Position numbers and translations under genes: made by a program. From positions 62,001-126,000 of the forward strand of contig NZ_JANLGY010000013.1 in NCBI RefSeq assembly GCF_024653915.1: 64,000 nucleotides of DNA, in the 5' to 3' direction. The notes under the pieces are model-generated. The model worked only from the letters and a program-made list of their open reading frames with translations, made no database searches and was not told the DNA's origin. Of this stretch, positions 46,961 to 54,674 are shown one piece after another; the stretch's first letter is position 1, and the number at the start of each line of letters is the position of its first letter. This DNA is from Sulfuricaulis sp. (GTDB taxonomy: Bacteria; Pseudomonadota; Gammaproteobacteria; Acidiferrobacterales; Sulfurifustaceae).

Positions 46961-48036
46961 GGTTCTTCGCCCCGCCCGCTCAGGCGCCGCAGGGTGGTCA
47001 GCGACGCGGTGATGTTCGGCATGTCGGTGAGGATCTTCATGGTTTGCAGGCGGGTGAGTTCGGTTTGCATCGACGTGACGATCTGCGATTCGACATCAAA
47101 ATAATCCTTGAGCAGGCGTTGTGCCGTCTTGAGATTCTGCTGAAAGGTGGGAACGCTGCCCTGCAACAGCGCTTGCTGCGCCCCGTACAGCATCAGGCGC
47201 AGGTTCTCGCGCAGAAAATATTGCTGTTCCGGCGGGAGCAGCGGACGCTGCGAGGCCACGTCGTCGCGAATGCGCACCAGTGAAAGAATATCCTGCCACA
47301 GGCTGCGCGCCGTTTGGCGCCAATTGCCGTCCGCGCTGGCAACCTGGGCATCGCCTGCTTTGACGGGCAATTTGGCCTCTTCGATTTCACGCAACCGTAT
47401 ATCCAGCGCCAGTGGCAGCCGGTCCACGTTGTCCGCCTGAGTGGCGAGGCGCAGGGTGATGCCGCCGATATCCAGTTTCTCGTTGGATTCCAGCAATGAA
47501 ATTTCGCGCGCGAGTTCACGCCGCACCGGCAGGAATTTCGGCATCGCCAGTTGTTGCAGTTGCTGGTCGGCGGCGCGCAGGGCGGCCAGCGCCGAGCTGG
47601 AGTCGCGCGCCAATTGCAGGCGGTTATTAGCAATGATCATTAACTGCTCGGTTTCCGTCAGCGCCCATTCGAGGCGGTTGCGACGCAGGTCGCTGTTGAT
47701 TTTTTCGAGCGAGGCCCGAATCGCATCCTGGGTTTCCTTGAGTGCCTTGATGTCCTTCTCGGTGTTGGCGACGGTTTCCAGCGCCTGATTGGAATCGGAC
47801 TCAATGCGGTCTAGCGCGCCGACGATATCGCGCGAGAACAAATCTGCGCTCTCATAGAACATGACGTACCACAGGTATCCGCTCGCGATGAGCGCCAGTG
47901 TGGCGAGAATGACCGCCAGTCCGCCGCGCACGCGACCGTGGCGTCGCTCGCCTTCGGATTTCTTGGGCGCGGTTTTGGCGCGCCTGGAGGCAGCCGCCTG
48001 TTCAGCAGGGGGATTTTTGGCGTCCGTGTCAGTCAT
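46957..48036 (-). CDS. hemX: HemX family protein (uroporphyrinogen-III C-methyltransferase-like annotation)
   Basis: 359 residues with a basic N-terminus, one membrane helix (GGLAVILATLALIASGYLWY) and a long periplasmic coiled-coil part (LDRIESDSNQALETVANTEK, LEWALTETEQLMIIANNRLQ). This is the HemX family that follows hemD in gammaproteobacteria. The label as a methyltransferase is historical, since no SAM-binding motif is visible. Likely an organiser of heme-synthesis or membrane proteins. Start 48036 has no strong ribosome-binding site. Confidence 0.9.
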   Translation of the reverse strand: MTDTDAKNPPAEQAAASRRAKTAPKKSEGERRHGRVRGGLAVILATLALIASGYLWYVMFYESADLFSRDIVGALDRIESDSNQALETVANTEKDIKALKETQDAIRASLEKINSDLRRNRLEWALTETEQLMIIANNRLQLARDSSSALAALRAADQQLQQLAMPKFLPVRRELAREISLLESNEKLDIGGITLRLATQADNVDRLPLALDIRLREIEEAKLPVKAGDAQVASADGNWRQTARSLWQDILSLVRIRDDVASQRPLLPPEQQYFLRENLRLMLYGAQQALLQGSVPTFQQNLKTAQRLLKDYFDVESQIVTSMQTELTRLQTMKILTDMPNITASLTTLRRLSGRGEEP

Positions 48037-48065
48037 GGGATATCCGGCCAGTGTGCGAAGCGCAA

Positions 48066-48869
48066 TTATAAGGTGTTTTTACCGCCCCGCCACGCCTGTA
48101 TCGCTTCCAGAATGGCTTCATCGCTGGCCGTCGTTGCTACCCGTGGTTCGGATTTGAAGCCCAGTTCGCGGCACACCTCCGCCATGCGCCCGCTGACCAC
48201 AATAATGGGTGTCCGGATCAGCCATTGCTGGCCGGCCTTGCCGACCATGTCGTAGAGATTGTGCAGGCCGTCCACGCTGGTGACGCTGACGATGTCGATT
48301 TCCCCGCGCGCCCAGCGGCGCAGCAGCGGCGTCATGTCGGTGTTGGGGCGCACGCGCCGGTAGCACTCGGCGTACTCGATTTCCGCCCCGCGCGCCTTGA
48401 GGGTGTCGCCCAGCAGTTCGCGTCCGCCGTCGCCGCGGAAGATGACAATGCGTTTCCCCGCCACCTGTTGCAGCTCGGGCAATTCCAGCAGCGCCTCGCT
48501 GTCAAAGCGGCCCGGCGGCACGATGACGTTTTCAATCCCGAAGTGTTTGAGTTCACGCGCGCTGCCGCGCCCGACGCAGGCCACGCGCAGCGTCGGCGGC
48601 AATCCGCCACGCGCGAGGATCAAATTCATGGCGCGGTTGACCGCGTTCGGGCTGATGAAAACCGCCAGAGCGAAATCTTTCAGCCGGCCGATGATGGTCT
48701 GCAACGCCTGCGTGTCCTGTGGCTCGGCGATTTCGATCACCGGAAAACGGATGGCCTCGCCGCCTCGTTCTTCAATCAAGTGCGCGAGATTTTCCGCCTG
48801 ATCGCGCGGGCGGGTGACGAGCACGCGCACGCCGGCGAGCGTGCGTGGGGGGGAGGGGGACTCAGGCAC
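48066..48869 (-). CDS. hemD: Uroporphyrinogen-III synthase
   Basis: The GTG at 48869 overlaps the end of hemC and gives a 267-residue protein starting [20 protein letters not shown]. The long upstream extension of the frame lies within hemC and is not used. [20 protein letters not shown] and [14 protein letters not shown] are typical of the first lobe, and [20 protein letters not shown] of the second. It cyclises hydroxymethylbilane to uroporphyrinogen III. Sequence conservation in this family is low, so the call relies on the position between hemC and hemX as well. Confidence 0.93.
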   Translation of the reverse strand: MPESPSPPRTLAGVRVLVTRPRDQAENLAHLIEERGGEAIRFPVIEIAEPQDTQALQTIIGRLKDFALAVFISPNAVNRAMNLILARGGLPPTLRVACVGRGSARELKHFGIENVIVPPGRFDSEALLELPELQQVAGKRIVIFRGDGGRELLGDTLKARGAEIEYAECYRRVRPNTDMTPLLRRWARGEIDIVSVTSVDGLHNLYDMVGKAGQQWLIRTPIIVVSGRMAEVCRELGFKSEPRVATTASDEAILEAIQAWRGGKNTL

Positions 48870-49788
48870 GGCCGTATACCTTGTCGAGAATTTTCCGAGC
48901 GCCTTGTTCGAGCAACTGTTGCGCCAGTTGCACGCCCAACTGCTCGGCCTGTGTTGCGGGACCGCGAATCTCCGCGCGCAACAGACGGCTGCCGTCCGGT
49001 TCACCCACCATGCCGCGCAGATGCAATTCCTCGCCATGCAGTTCGGCAAAACCGCCGATCGGTACCTGGCAGCCGCCCTCAAGATGCAAATTCAGGGAAC
49101 GTTCCGCCGTGACACAGGTTTGTGTCGCGCTATGGTTGAGCGGCGCCAGCAGTTCATGCGTAGCGCGATCGTCCACGCGGCATTCGATGCACACCGCGCC
49201 CTGGCCCACGGCCGGCAGGCTCACGGAAGGATCGAGTCGCTCGCGAATGCGCGCTTCCATACCCAGTCGTTTCACACCGGCGACGGCGAGAATAATAGCG
49301 TCATACTCGCCGGCATCGAGTTTGGAAAGGCGTGTGTTGACGTTGCCGCGCAGCGTAACGATCTCAAGCCGGGGAAAGGCTTCACGCAATTGGCACTGGC
49401 GCCGCAGGCTGGAGGTGCCGATGCGTGCGCCATTTGGGAGCGCGGCGAGCGTCGCGAATTTATTTGAAATGAAGGCATCGCGCGGGTCCTCGCGCTCGCA
49501 ATAGACCGCCAGGTGCAGGCCCGCCGGCAGCGTGGCCGTGACGTCCTTGAGGGAATGCACGGCGATATCCGTGTGATTCTCCAGCAGTCCTGTCTCCAGC
49601 TCCTTGATGAACAGGCCCTTGCCGCCGACGGCGGCAAGGCTGCGGTCGAGAATGCGATCGCCCTCGGTCGTCATGGTGACCAGTTCGACCTTCAGGCCTG
49701 GGTGATGACGTTCGAGCGCGTCGCGCACGTAATGCGCTTGCCACAGGGCGAGTTGGCTTTTTCTTGTTCCTAATCGGAGGGTTTTCAT
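48862..49788 (-). CDS. hemC: Porphobilinogen deaminase (hydroxymethylbilane synthase)
   Basis: 308 residues from the ATG at 49788 ([20 protein letters not shown]). The longer open frame to 49911 runs into repeats. The dipyrromethane cofactor is attached to Cys240 in [49 protein letters not shown] and [12 protein letters not shown] are the substrate-binding arginine/lysine blocks. The usual upstream neighbour algR is now 5 kb away because the cassette array has come between them. Confidence 0.96.
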   Translation of the reverse strand: MKTLRLGTRKSQLALWQAHYVRDALERHHPGLKVELVTMTTEGDRILDRSLAAVGGKGLFIKELETGLLENHTDIAVHSLKDVTATLPAGLHLAVYCEREDPRDAFISNKFATLAALPNGARIGTSSLRRQCQLREAFPRLEIVTLRGNVNTRLSKLDAGEYDAIILAVAGVKRLGMEARIRERLDPSVSLPAVGQGAVCIECRVDDRATHELLAPLNHSATQTCVTAERSLNLHLEGGCQVPIGGFAELHGEELHLRGMVGEPDGSRLLRAEIRGPATQAEQLGVQLAQQLLEQGARKILDKVYGRA

Positions 49789-49794
49789 TGGGAT

Positions 49795-50034
49795 TCTTAT
49801 TGTGGCGGGCTTCGCCCGCGATGACAAACTAATTGCGGGTGGCTCCTGTTGCCCTGTGCTGCACAGGGATGTACGAATGCCGCGAAGCGCGGGATGCGCG
49901 AGAGCGGCCACCCTGGGGTCCTTTGCTTCTCGCCGGAATCGGCGCTCGCCTCAACTCGCCGGGCGCATGCACCCGGGGCACGCCGATCCGCGGCGCGCCC
50001 GTTCGGCGGCATGGAAGTCCACCGGACTTCCATG
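49795..50034. repeat. Dispersed repeat region R6 and hairpin downstream of the array
   Basis: This tract holds ACGAATGCCGCGAAGCGCGG with GATGCGCGAGAGCGGCCA (about 49875-49912). A related copy lies at 54558-54600 on the other side of the cassette array. A perfect 11-base inverted repeat CATGGAAGTCC/GGACTTCCATG lies at 50010-50034. The short open frames crossing it are proline/arginine-rich and unconvincing. The remaining bases to 50207 show no gene. Confidence 0.6.
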
Positions 50035-50207
50035 ACTACTCCGCCTCACCCTCGGGCTCAAACACGAGGCTCGCTTCTCCCGATTCCGGCTGCGATGCTC
50101 GGGCGCGCCATACGGGTGCGTTGAAAACACCTACGCGCGGATGCCTTGGGTGGATTGCTCTATCTCCCGTCGGTGTCCGGTTCGCGACGACGGGAATTAG
50201 AAAGAAA

Positions 50208-50294
50208 CTAACGCCGTGTTGAGACGCGTGGGGCACGAACACAACAGGAAACGGTGCGCTGTCTCACCGCGTCGGCTCCAAGGGCTTGTTATGT
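50208..50294 (-). repeat. attC-like site 1 of the cassette array
   Basis: Read on the minus strand it begins ATAACAAGCCCTTGGAGCCG and ends CTCAACACGGCGTTAG, the R'' (TAAC) and R' (GCGTTAG) boxes of integron attC sites with complementary inner L boxes. The centre ACGCGGTGAGAC-GCGCAC-GTTTCCTG is shared with site 3. The stop codon of the upstream cassette gene lies within the site, as is usual. Confidence 0.75.
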
Positions 50295-50743
50295 GCCGAT
50301 TGCTTATGAAGGCCACTGACAACCCAGAACACAAGCCCAACTACATAACCACAAAGAGCAAATGCCAGATAGAACAAGAACGAGCTTTTTTCTGGTTCTT
50401 TGTAAAGAACAAAACCGTTCGGTGCCGACATAACCAAGATTGGTAATATTGCAACGAATGCAGAACCAAATGTAATTGACCAGAAGTTTATTAAACCAAG
50501 TTTTTTGGTGATGAAATAAAAGGGTAGCCCAGCCACAATCGTGATGGCATATGCGATTGGCGCGCCCAGAACAAGAAACATGCCGACTATGCCAAACATT
50601 TCTTTTGCATCGTTGAGGCTATATTTATATGCAGGGCCGCGCAAATCTTCACCAACGACCAAAATGGTGAGCAGCATGATTAATGGAGCAGCCAGAGGCG
50701 CTACAACACAACCTAAAAATAGGTTTGGTATTTTTCTATTCAT
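50264..50743 (-). CDS. Cassette-borne hypothetical membrane protein, 159 aa
   Basis: Four predicted membrane helices (PNLFLGCVVAPLAAPLIMLL, MFGIVGMFLVLGAPIAYAIT, IPVLV-like FGSAFVAILPILVM, FYLAFALCGYVVGLVFWVVS). The C-terminus NKPLEPTR is encoded inside the attC-like site, a hallmark of integron cassette genes. Base composition is lower in GC than the hem genes. Function unknown. It lies on the same strand as the other cassettes. Confidence 0.75.
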   Translation of the reverse strand: MNRKIPNLFLGCVVAPLAAPLIMLLTILVVGEDLRGPAYKYSLNDAKEMFGIVGMFLVLGAPIAYAITIVAGLPFYFITKKLGLINFWSITFGSAFVAILPILVMSAPNGFVLYKEPEKSSFLFYLAFALCGYVVGLVFWVVSGLHKQSAHNKPLEPTR

Positions 50744-50747
50744 TAAG

Positions 50748-50813
50748 GCACATAACGCCCCGGTTCAGGCGCGCGCAGCTTTATGCGCGTCGCCTGCAAC
50801 CGGTGGTTCTGCC
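50748..50813 (-). repeat. attC-like site 2, overlapping the 3' end of the ATPase gene
   Basis: On the minus strand GGCAGAACCACCGGTTGCAG is followed by GCGACGCGCATAAAGCTGCG and CGCGCCTGAACCGG then GGCGTTATGTGCC. The L arms (ACCGGTTGCAGGCG with CGCGCCTGAACCGG) pair, and R' GCGTTATG is intact. R'' reads AGAACC instead of ATAACC. That one base change removes a TAA in the ATPase frame. Confidence 0.7.
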
Positions 50814-52564
50814 GCACCTGATTGAGGTGGCAGGATACCAAGAGCACCGAATAGCACCTGAACGAATTTCGATACAGAATGTCGCGAGCTCGCCTCCTTG
50901 GCACACAAGTACACGAAGATTTCCTTTGACATCCCAGAATCATGCAGGTGCCGCTTGAAGAATTCGTCGATGATTTTCTTTCCATCGTACAGCTCCCGCC
51001 GCCGTACCGCTGACTTTAACGCACCGGCGTTCTCAGTTGCTTCGCGCGCAACTCCCTCAAAGTACTGTTGCGATAATTCTCCGAGGATAGATTCGGCAAA
51101 TTCCTCGACTTGGCGCCTCGCCTCTGTGACGGGGTCATGGATGCGAAATGTACGACTGGACACTGCCGCCTTAACACGTCGGCTGACTTCATGATCGAAC
51201 AACTCGTCGAGGATTGTGTCAATTGCACGGGCAACGTCTTCTGGGGTCTGAAATGATGTCTTGTGCAGCACGGTTGCGATAGCTTTAAACACGACATCCG
51301 GATCAATGAGTAGGTTTTCAACCATGGATACCGGCAAATACATGACCCCCGGGCCGGTCGGCTCATCCTGCAGCGTGTCGCGATCCAGAAGAGCTACTGC
51401 TTTGAGGTTGGGGGCGATTGGGACCAGTAACTCATTGAGCGTGCGAATTAGTGTTTGACACTCCGACTTGCCTCCGCCGGATAATACAGTTAGTTGTCCG
51501 AATTGATCGCTAAGAAATCCATAGATGCGTCCATCGGCAGGCCGCCGACTTCCCTTATCAGCTGCACGGCCCTCGACGACGAGAATTGTCCGAAGCGCTG
51601 TGACGTTCGACGTCGATCCAAATACAGCTCGTAGAGTCGCAAGACGTTCCTCGTCGCTGGCGATACGAACGAGCTGGTTGGCGTCACCGGCCGTCAGTTC
51701 TGCGGGGCGGAGTAGATACAGCTCTTCATTAACTGCCTGTTCCACCATTGACGGTGAATGTGTGGCCAGAATGAACTGAACGCTCTCACGCAGTGAGAGC
51801 GCGCGAATGTAATCGAGAACCTTGGCTTGCAAATTCGGATGCAGGTGGAGTTCCGGCTCATCCATTAGGACCGCAACCGGCCCGAGCGCTGCCACCTCTC
51901 CGGCCCCGCGCATCGACGCGAGATGGCGGTTTACCTGGTGCTCAATTAATGGAACGAACATCTGAATGATTGCCTTCTCCCCTGAGCTTAAGTCATCGAT
52001 GTCAACCAGGACATCTTTGCTGTGAACGTGCCAAAGGCACTTAATCTGGTCTCTATTAGTGAGGTCTATACGGTGAAACTGAAGATGCGGCAAGAGGTTG
52101 TGGGTAAGCTCCCGGAGAGGTGCCCAGACGTCTGGCATATCGGCCTTTAGGACAGCGCCAGTTGTGTCGAATCGGTCAGCAATTGCAGCTTGGCGATCAA
52201 TCTCAATCTGACAAAGACTGTATTTGAGGAAGCTCTGTGCTTCATCAAAATTCCAAGCATCACGTTCCCTTGACGGTATATTCAACCCGTCAAACCCGGG
52301 GAGACTATTCCCAGATAGAAGGGAGCCCATCTCTATGCGAGCCTGCCCCAGATATCGCATTTGAACTTGTTGCCGTCGGCTATTTCGATGGGGGCTAACG
52401 TACAGGGTGCGTCCATCGCCAGTACCAACGTTCCTAAGCGCATTTAGAAGAGTTGATTTGCCGCAGCCGTTCGGGCCAGTGATGACCATTACCTGAGGCA
52501 CTTCGTCGCAAGACGCGAGACGCACGGCGCGCTGGTTTCGCACGGAGAAGTTTGGAATTCTCAT
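50765..52564 (-). CDS. OLD-like AAA ATPase with TOPRIM-type nuclease domain (cassette gene)
   Basis: 599 residues. The N-terminal ABC-type ATPase has Walker A ITGPNGCGKSTLLNALRN, signature-like DIDDLSSGEKAIIQMF, Walker B AVLMDEPELHLHPNLQ and ATHSPSMVEQ. The C-terminal half has TILVVEGRAADKGS and AVALLDRDTLQDEP, matching the Glu and Asp-x-Asp positions of a TOPRIM or DUF4435-like metal-dependent nuclease. Such ATPase/TOPRIM proteins (OLD family and relatives) commonly act in anti-phage defence. The last residues, from EPPVAGDAHKAARA, are read from the attC-like site after loss of what looks like the original TAA stop. Confidence 0.85.
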   Translation of the reverse strand: MRIPNFSVRNQRAVRLASCDEVPQVMVITGPNGCGKSTLLNALRNVGTGDGRTLYVSPHRNSRRQQVQMRYLGQARIEMGSLLSGNSLPGFDGLNIPSRERDAWNFDEAQSFLKYSLCQIEIDRQAAIADRFDTTGAVLKADMPDVWAPLRELTHNLLPHLQFHRIDLTNRDQIKCLWHVHSKDVLVDIDDLSSGEKAIIQMFVPLIEHQVNRHLASMRGAGEVAALGPVAVLMDEPELHLHPNLQAKVLDYIRALSLRESVQFILATHSPSMVEQAVNEELYLLRPAELTAGDANQLVRIASDEERLATLRAVFGSTSNVTALRTILVVEGRAADKGSRRPADGRIYGFLSDQFGQLTVLSGGGKSECQTLIRTLNELLVPIAPNLKAVALLDRDTLQDEPTGPGVMYLPVSMVENLLIDPDVVFKAIATVLHKTSFQTPEDVARAIDTILDELFDHEVSRRVKAAVSSRTFRIHDPVTEARRQVEEFAESILGELSQQYFEGVAREATENAGALKSAVRRRELYDGKKIIDEFFKRHLHDSGMSKEIFVYLCAKEASSRHSVSKFVQVLFGALGILPPQSGAAEPPVAGDAHKAARA

Positions 52565-52594
52565 GAATCAACGGACCCCGGTTGAGTAATGTGC

Positions 52595-52686
52595 GGCATA
52601 ACGCCGTTTTAACCGGCGCGGGCCAAGAGGCTTCAGGAAACAGTGCGCCGTCTCACCGCGTCCGGTTGAAAATATAGTTATGTGGC
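52595..52686 (-). repeat. attC-like site 3
   Basis: On the minus strand GCCACATAACTATATTTTCA with ACCGGACGCGGTGAGACGGC on the left and CGCGCCGGTTAAAACGGCGT with TATGCC on the right. The outer boxes ATAAC/GTTAT pair, as do TTTTCAACCGG/CCGGTTAAAA. It starts eight bases after the stop of the 100-residue membrane protein. Confidence 0.8.
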
Positions 52687-52694
52687 TTTTGACT

Positions 52695-52997
52695 TTAATC
52701 TCCATCTCCACCACCACTTGACCCACTTTCGAAGGGCTCTGACCGACCTCCGGAACGCCACCCAGAATAATTGTGAACGTCGCCCGGCATTTCACGACCA
52801 GTCAGATGGGAACCGCTGCCTTCTTTCGCTGCCTCTGCCTCACGGCGCAACACTCTTTCGGTATATAGAAGCCAGACACCAACACAAACCCCCACAAAGG
52901 TGGCCGCCCAAAGAAGCCGACTCACGTACATTCCGACCGGCACAAGCGCAGCCGACAAGACCAACACAATCAGCCCCAGCCATTCACGGAAGTTCAA
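52695..52997 (-). CDS. Cassette-borne small membrane protein, 100 aa
   Basis: Two predicted membrane helices (EWLGLIVLVLSAALVPVGMY, LLWAATFVGVCVGVWLLYTE) precede a hydrophilic, glycine/serine-rich tail (FESGSSGGGDGD). I do not recognise the family. It lies between attC-like sites 4 and 3 in the same orientation as the other cassettes, which supports a real gene. Confidence 0.65.
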   Translation of the reverse strand: MNFREWLGLIVLVLSAALVPVGMYVSRLLWAATFVGVCVGVWLLYTERVLRREAEAAKEGSGSHLTGREMPGDVHNYSGWRSGGRSEPFESGSSGGGDGD

Positions 52998-53012
52998 CGT
53001 TCAATCCTCTGA

Positions 53013-53094
53013 GCCATATAACGCAGAGCTAACCCGCGAGTTACGAGGCGCGAAGCGCCGACGTAGCGAGTCAGGTTGAGCGACGTGTTAGGTG
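53013..53094 (-). repeat. attC-like site 4 (best match)
   Basis: On the minus strand CACCTAACACGTCGCTCAAC opens and GCGGGTTAGCTCTGCGTTAT closes the site, with a central GGCGC-TTC-GCGCC hairpin. R'' CCTAAC, L'' CGCTCAACC, L' GGGTTAGCTC and R' GCGTTAT are arranged as in textbook attC sites, including an unpaired base in the L stem. Confidence 0.85.
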
Positions 53095-53128
53095 ATATTT
53101 GGAAGCGAGAAAACATCTACGGGAATTA

Positions 53129-53779
53129 CTAGCGTTTCCAGATCGGGGCTTGTTGCATTGGACAAACCCAGACATCGCCACAGTCAGAACAGTCTTTTAT
53201 GCCTCTCTCTGCGTATATAGCTGTTCCTCGAATCCCCGTACCCTTTACCGCACCTCTTGCAATAACAAGGCTACTCTGTGCCCATCTGCCGTCGTTATCA
53301 CCAAACATGCGGGCACCGTCGATGCTAATGTTTACATCATCCGAGGAGATCACAATGTTATTTGCGCTGTACGCGAGCTTAACCGGGTACCTTGAAAGAA
53401 TTATGGAATTAGTTACTGACATAAGATTTACGTCACCATCTATAATGATAAGTTGTCTATGGACATTATTGAGAAGGCTGCGCGACTCAGATCGAACTAT
53501 GCCTGTGGGATTTATCGAAGCGAAACGCTGTTTCTTTTCTGGAGGTAGCTCAAGTTGGCGAATAAGATCAGCAACATGTCTTTGAACCACGAGAATCGTC
53601 TTGTCTTGACCATTTGCGTTGGGTGAGTCGACTATCTCGAATAGCTTCTCTCCAATGGGTGTGCTACATGCTGAACATGTAACAATCAGCACCGCCGATA
53701 TTCCGCCCGTCAGCACTTTTCTCAGGCAGTATTGAACGTACGTTTCTTCAATCACTTTTTGTCCCGAATGTCTGAACAT
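53129..53779 (-). CDS. Cassette-borne lipoprotein-like protein, beta-solenoid-like, paralogue 2
   Basis: From the ATG at 53779 (216 residues) or a GTG at about 53755, a signal TGGISAVLIVTCSACSTPIG has a lipobox-like end. The rest, RFASINPTGIVRSESRSLLN and IIDGDVNLMSVTNSIILSRY, repeats short strand-rich units with asparagine/valine/isoleucine spacing like polymerising beta-helix proteins. It is paralogous to the gene just upstream (CSTPIGEKLFEIV versus CSTFAGDKLLGLV). The frame overlaps that gene by 32 bases if the ATG is used. Function unknown. Confidence 0.65.
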   Translation of the reverse strand: MFRHSGQKVIEETYVQYCLRKVLTGGISAVLIVTCSACSTPIGEKLFEIVDSPNANGQDKTILVVQRHVADLIRQLELPPEKKQRFASINPTGIVRSESRSLLNNVHRQLIIIDGDVNLMSVTNSIILSRYPVKLAYSANNIVISSDDVNISIDGARMFGDNDGRWAQSSLVIARGAVKGTGIRGTAIYAERGIKDCSDCGDVWVCPMQQAPIWKR

Positions 53780-54308
53780 AATGCCCGTACGTAATTGTTG
53801 TACCACCCAAAGCATAAATCTTTGTGCCGTTTCCGCGGGACAAATTGGTTCTCCCTTTCGATACCAATAGACTTGAGTAACTGCCGGCCCCAGACAGTCC
53901 GCTATCATCACCGATACTTAAGTCTCCATTACAAACAATTACGTTGTTTGCACTGGACTGAATCTTTAGCGAGCCTGTTGCCACAATTATTGACCCTGCA
54001 ACGTTCTTCAATTCTCCGTTGCCACTTATAAGCACGAGTCGCTGAGCTATATGATCTGGTGCATTATGCGTTCCGGGCCGGACAATACCGAGAAGATTCA
54101 GTGATGTATATCGCTGTCGTATGTCCTGTGAAACATCAAGATGATCGAGCAATCTTTCGACACGCCCTTCTGCCTTGTGAATCACCTGATCCTTGTCACG
54201 GTTCTCATCAAGGCTCACAAGTCCGAGTAGCTTGTCTCCTGCAAAGGTACTACATCCGCAGGAAGATATTGCGAGAATGACGGTGATAACAGTTCGCACA
54301 AAGTACAC
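53748..54308 (-). CDS. Cassette-borne lipoprotein-like protein, beta-solenoid-like, paralogue 1
   Basis: 186 residues with lipoprotein signal MYFVRTVITVILAISSCGCS. Then come a helical stretch (VERLLDHLDVSQDIRQRYTS), the shared NLLGIVR block and a strand-repeat region (LISGNGELKNVAGSIIVATG, SLKIQSSANNVIVCNGDLSI) that resembles a beta-solenoid. It overlaps its downstream paralogue and shares one attC-like site with it, so the two form a two-gene cassette made by internal duplication. Low GC supports foreign origin. Confidence 0.7.
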   Translation of the reverse strand: MYFVRTVITVILAISSCGCSTFAGDKLLGLVSLDENRDKDQVIHKAEGRVERLLDHLDVSQDIRQRYTSLNLLGIVRPGTHNAPDHIAQRLVLISGNGELKNVAGSIIVATGSLKIQSSANNVIVCNGDLSIGDDSGLSGAGSYSSLLVSKGRTNLSRGNGTKIYALGGTTITYGHYVQTFGTKSD

Positions 54309-54327
54309 GATTTAATCTCCGATCGGT

Positions 54328-54389
54328 ACCTAACGTAATTTAGACGTCACTTTCTGACGTCTAACCTGGCCCGTGACGTCTAACCTGGC
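54328..54389. repeat. Candidate cassette boundary with inverted and direct repeats
   Basis: On the minus strand GTTAGGT (54328-54334) matches the integron core GTTRRRY and lies 20 bases upstream of the first cassette gene start. Next to it are a perfect 10-base inverted repeat TTAGACGTCA/TGACGTCTAA (54340-54349, 54355-54364) and a 16-base direct repeat TGACGTCTAACCTGGC at 54355 and 54374. It may be a decayed attC or attI end. Confidence 0.45.
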
Positions 54390-54674
54390 GGGGCTGAGTT
54401 GCATAAAGTCCTTGCCATCAGGCGTTTAGATAATATCTTGGTATGGCGATGCAGTATTAACCGATCCGACAAACCCTGCAAGGCCACCAGAGCGAAAGTC
54501 AGGTAAGGCAAGGTGTTGTTGCTCAAGCCCCGTAGCCGTCGCGAGTGCTGCCCTGGATGGGCGAATGCCGCGGAGCACAGGGATATGCGAGAGCGGCCAT
54601 CGCAGCCTGCCTCGAACATATTGCGAGACTTATATGCAGTCATTCCGGCTTGCGCCGGGGTGACGGCAACGTGA
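54390..54674. other. Gap between cassette array and algR with dispersed repeats
   Basis: The tract holds a second R6-type copy GCGAATGCCGCGGAGCACAG with GGATATGCGAGAGCGGCCA (about 54560-54600), and GTCATTCCGGCTTGCGCCGG GGTGAC-type sequence around 54639-54664. An 87-codon minus-strand frame (54380-54643) crosses it, but has no start signal or family likeness, so I do not call a gene. Confidence 0.55.

Noticed and set aside
48225-49112. 295-codon plus-strand open frame
   Set aside because: Antisense to hemD and hemC.
49802-50222. Short overlapping plus-strand frames downstream of hemC
   Set aside because: They cross dispersed repeats and hairpins and are rich in Arg/Pro/Gly, with no start signal.
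50208-53094. attC-like sites as simple terminators or REP elements
   Set aside because: The sites lie 3' of each gene in one orientation, share TAAC/GTTA outer boxes and overlap stop codons. REP-like elements elsewhere in the window do not do this.
54380-54643. 87-codon minus-strand frame, considered as a transposase end
   Set aside because: No catalytic motif or family likeness could be seen, and the tract contains dispersed repeats.
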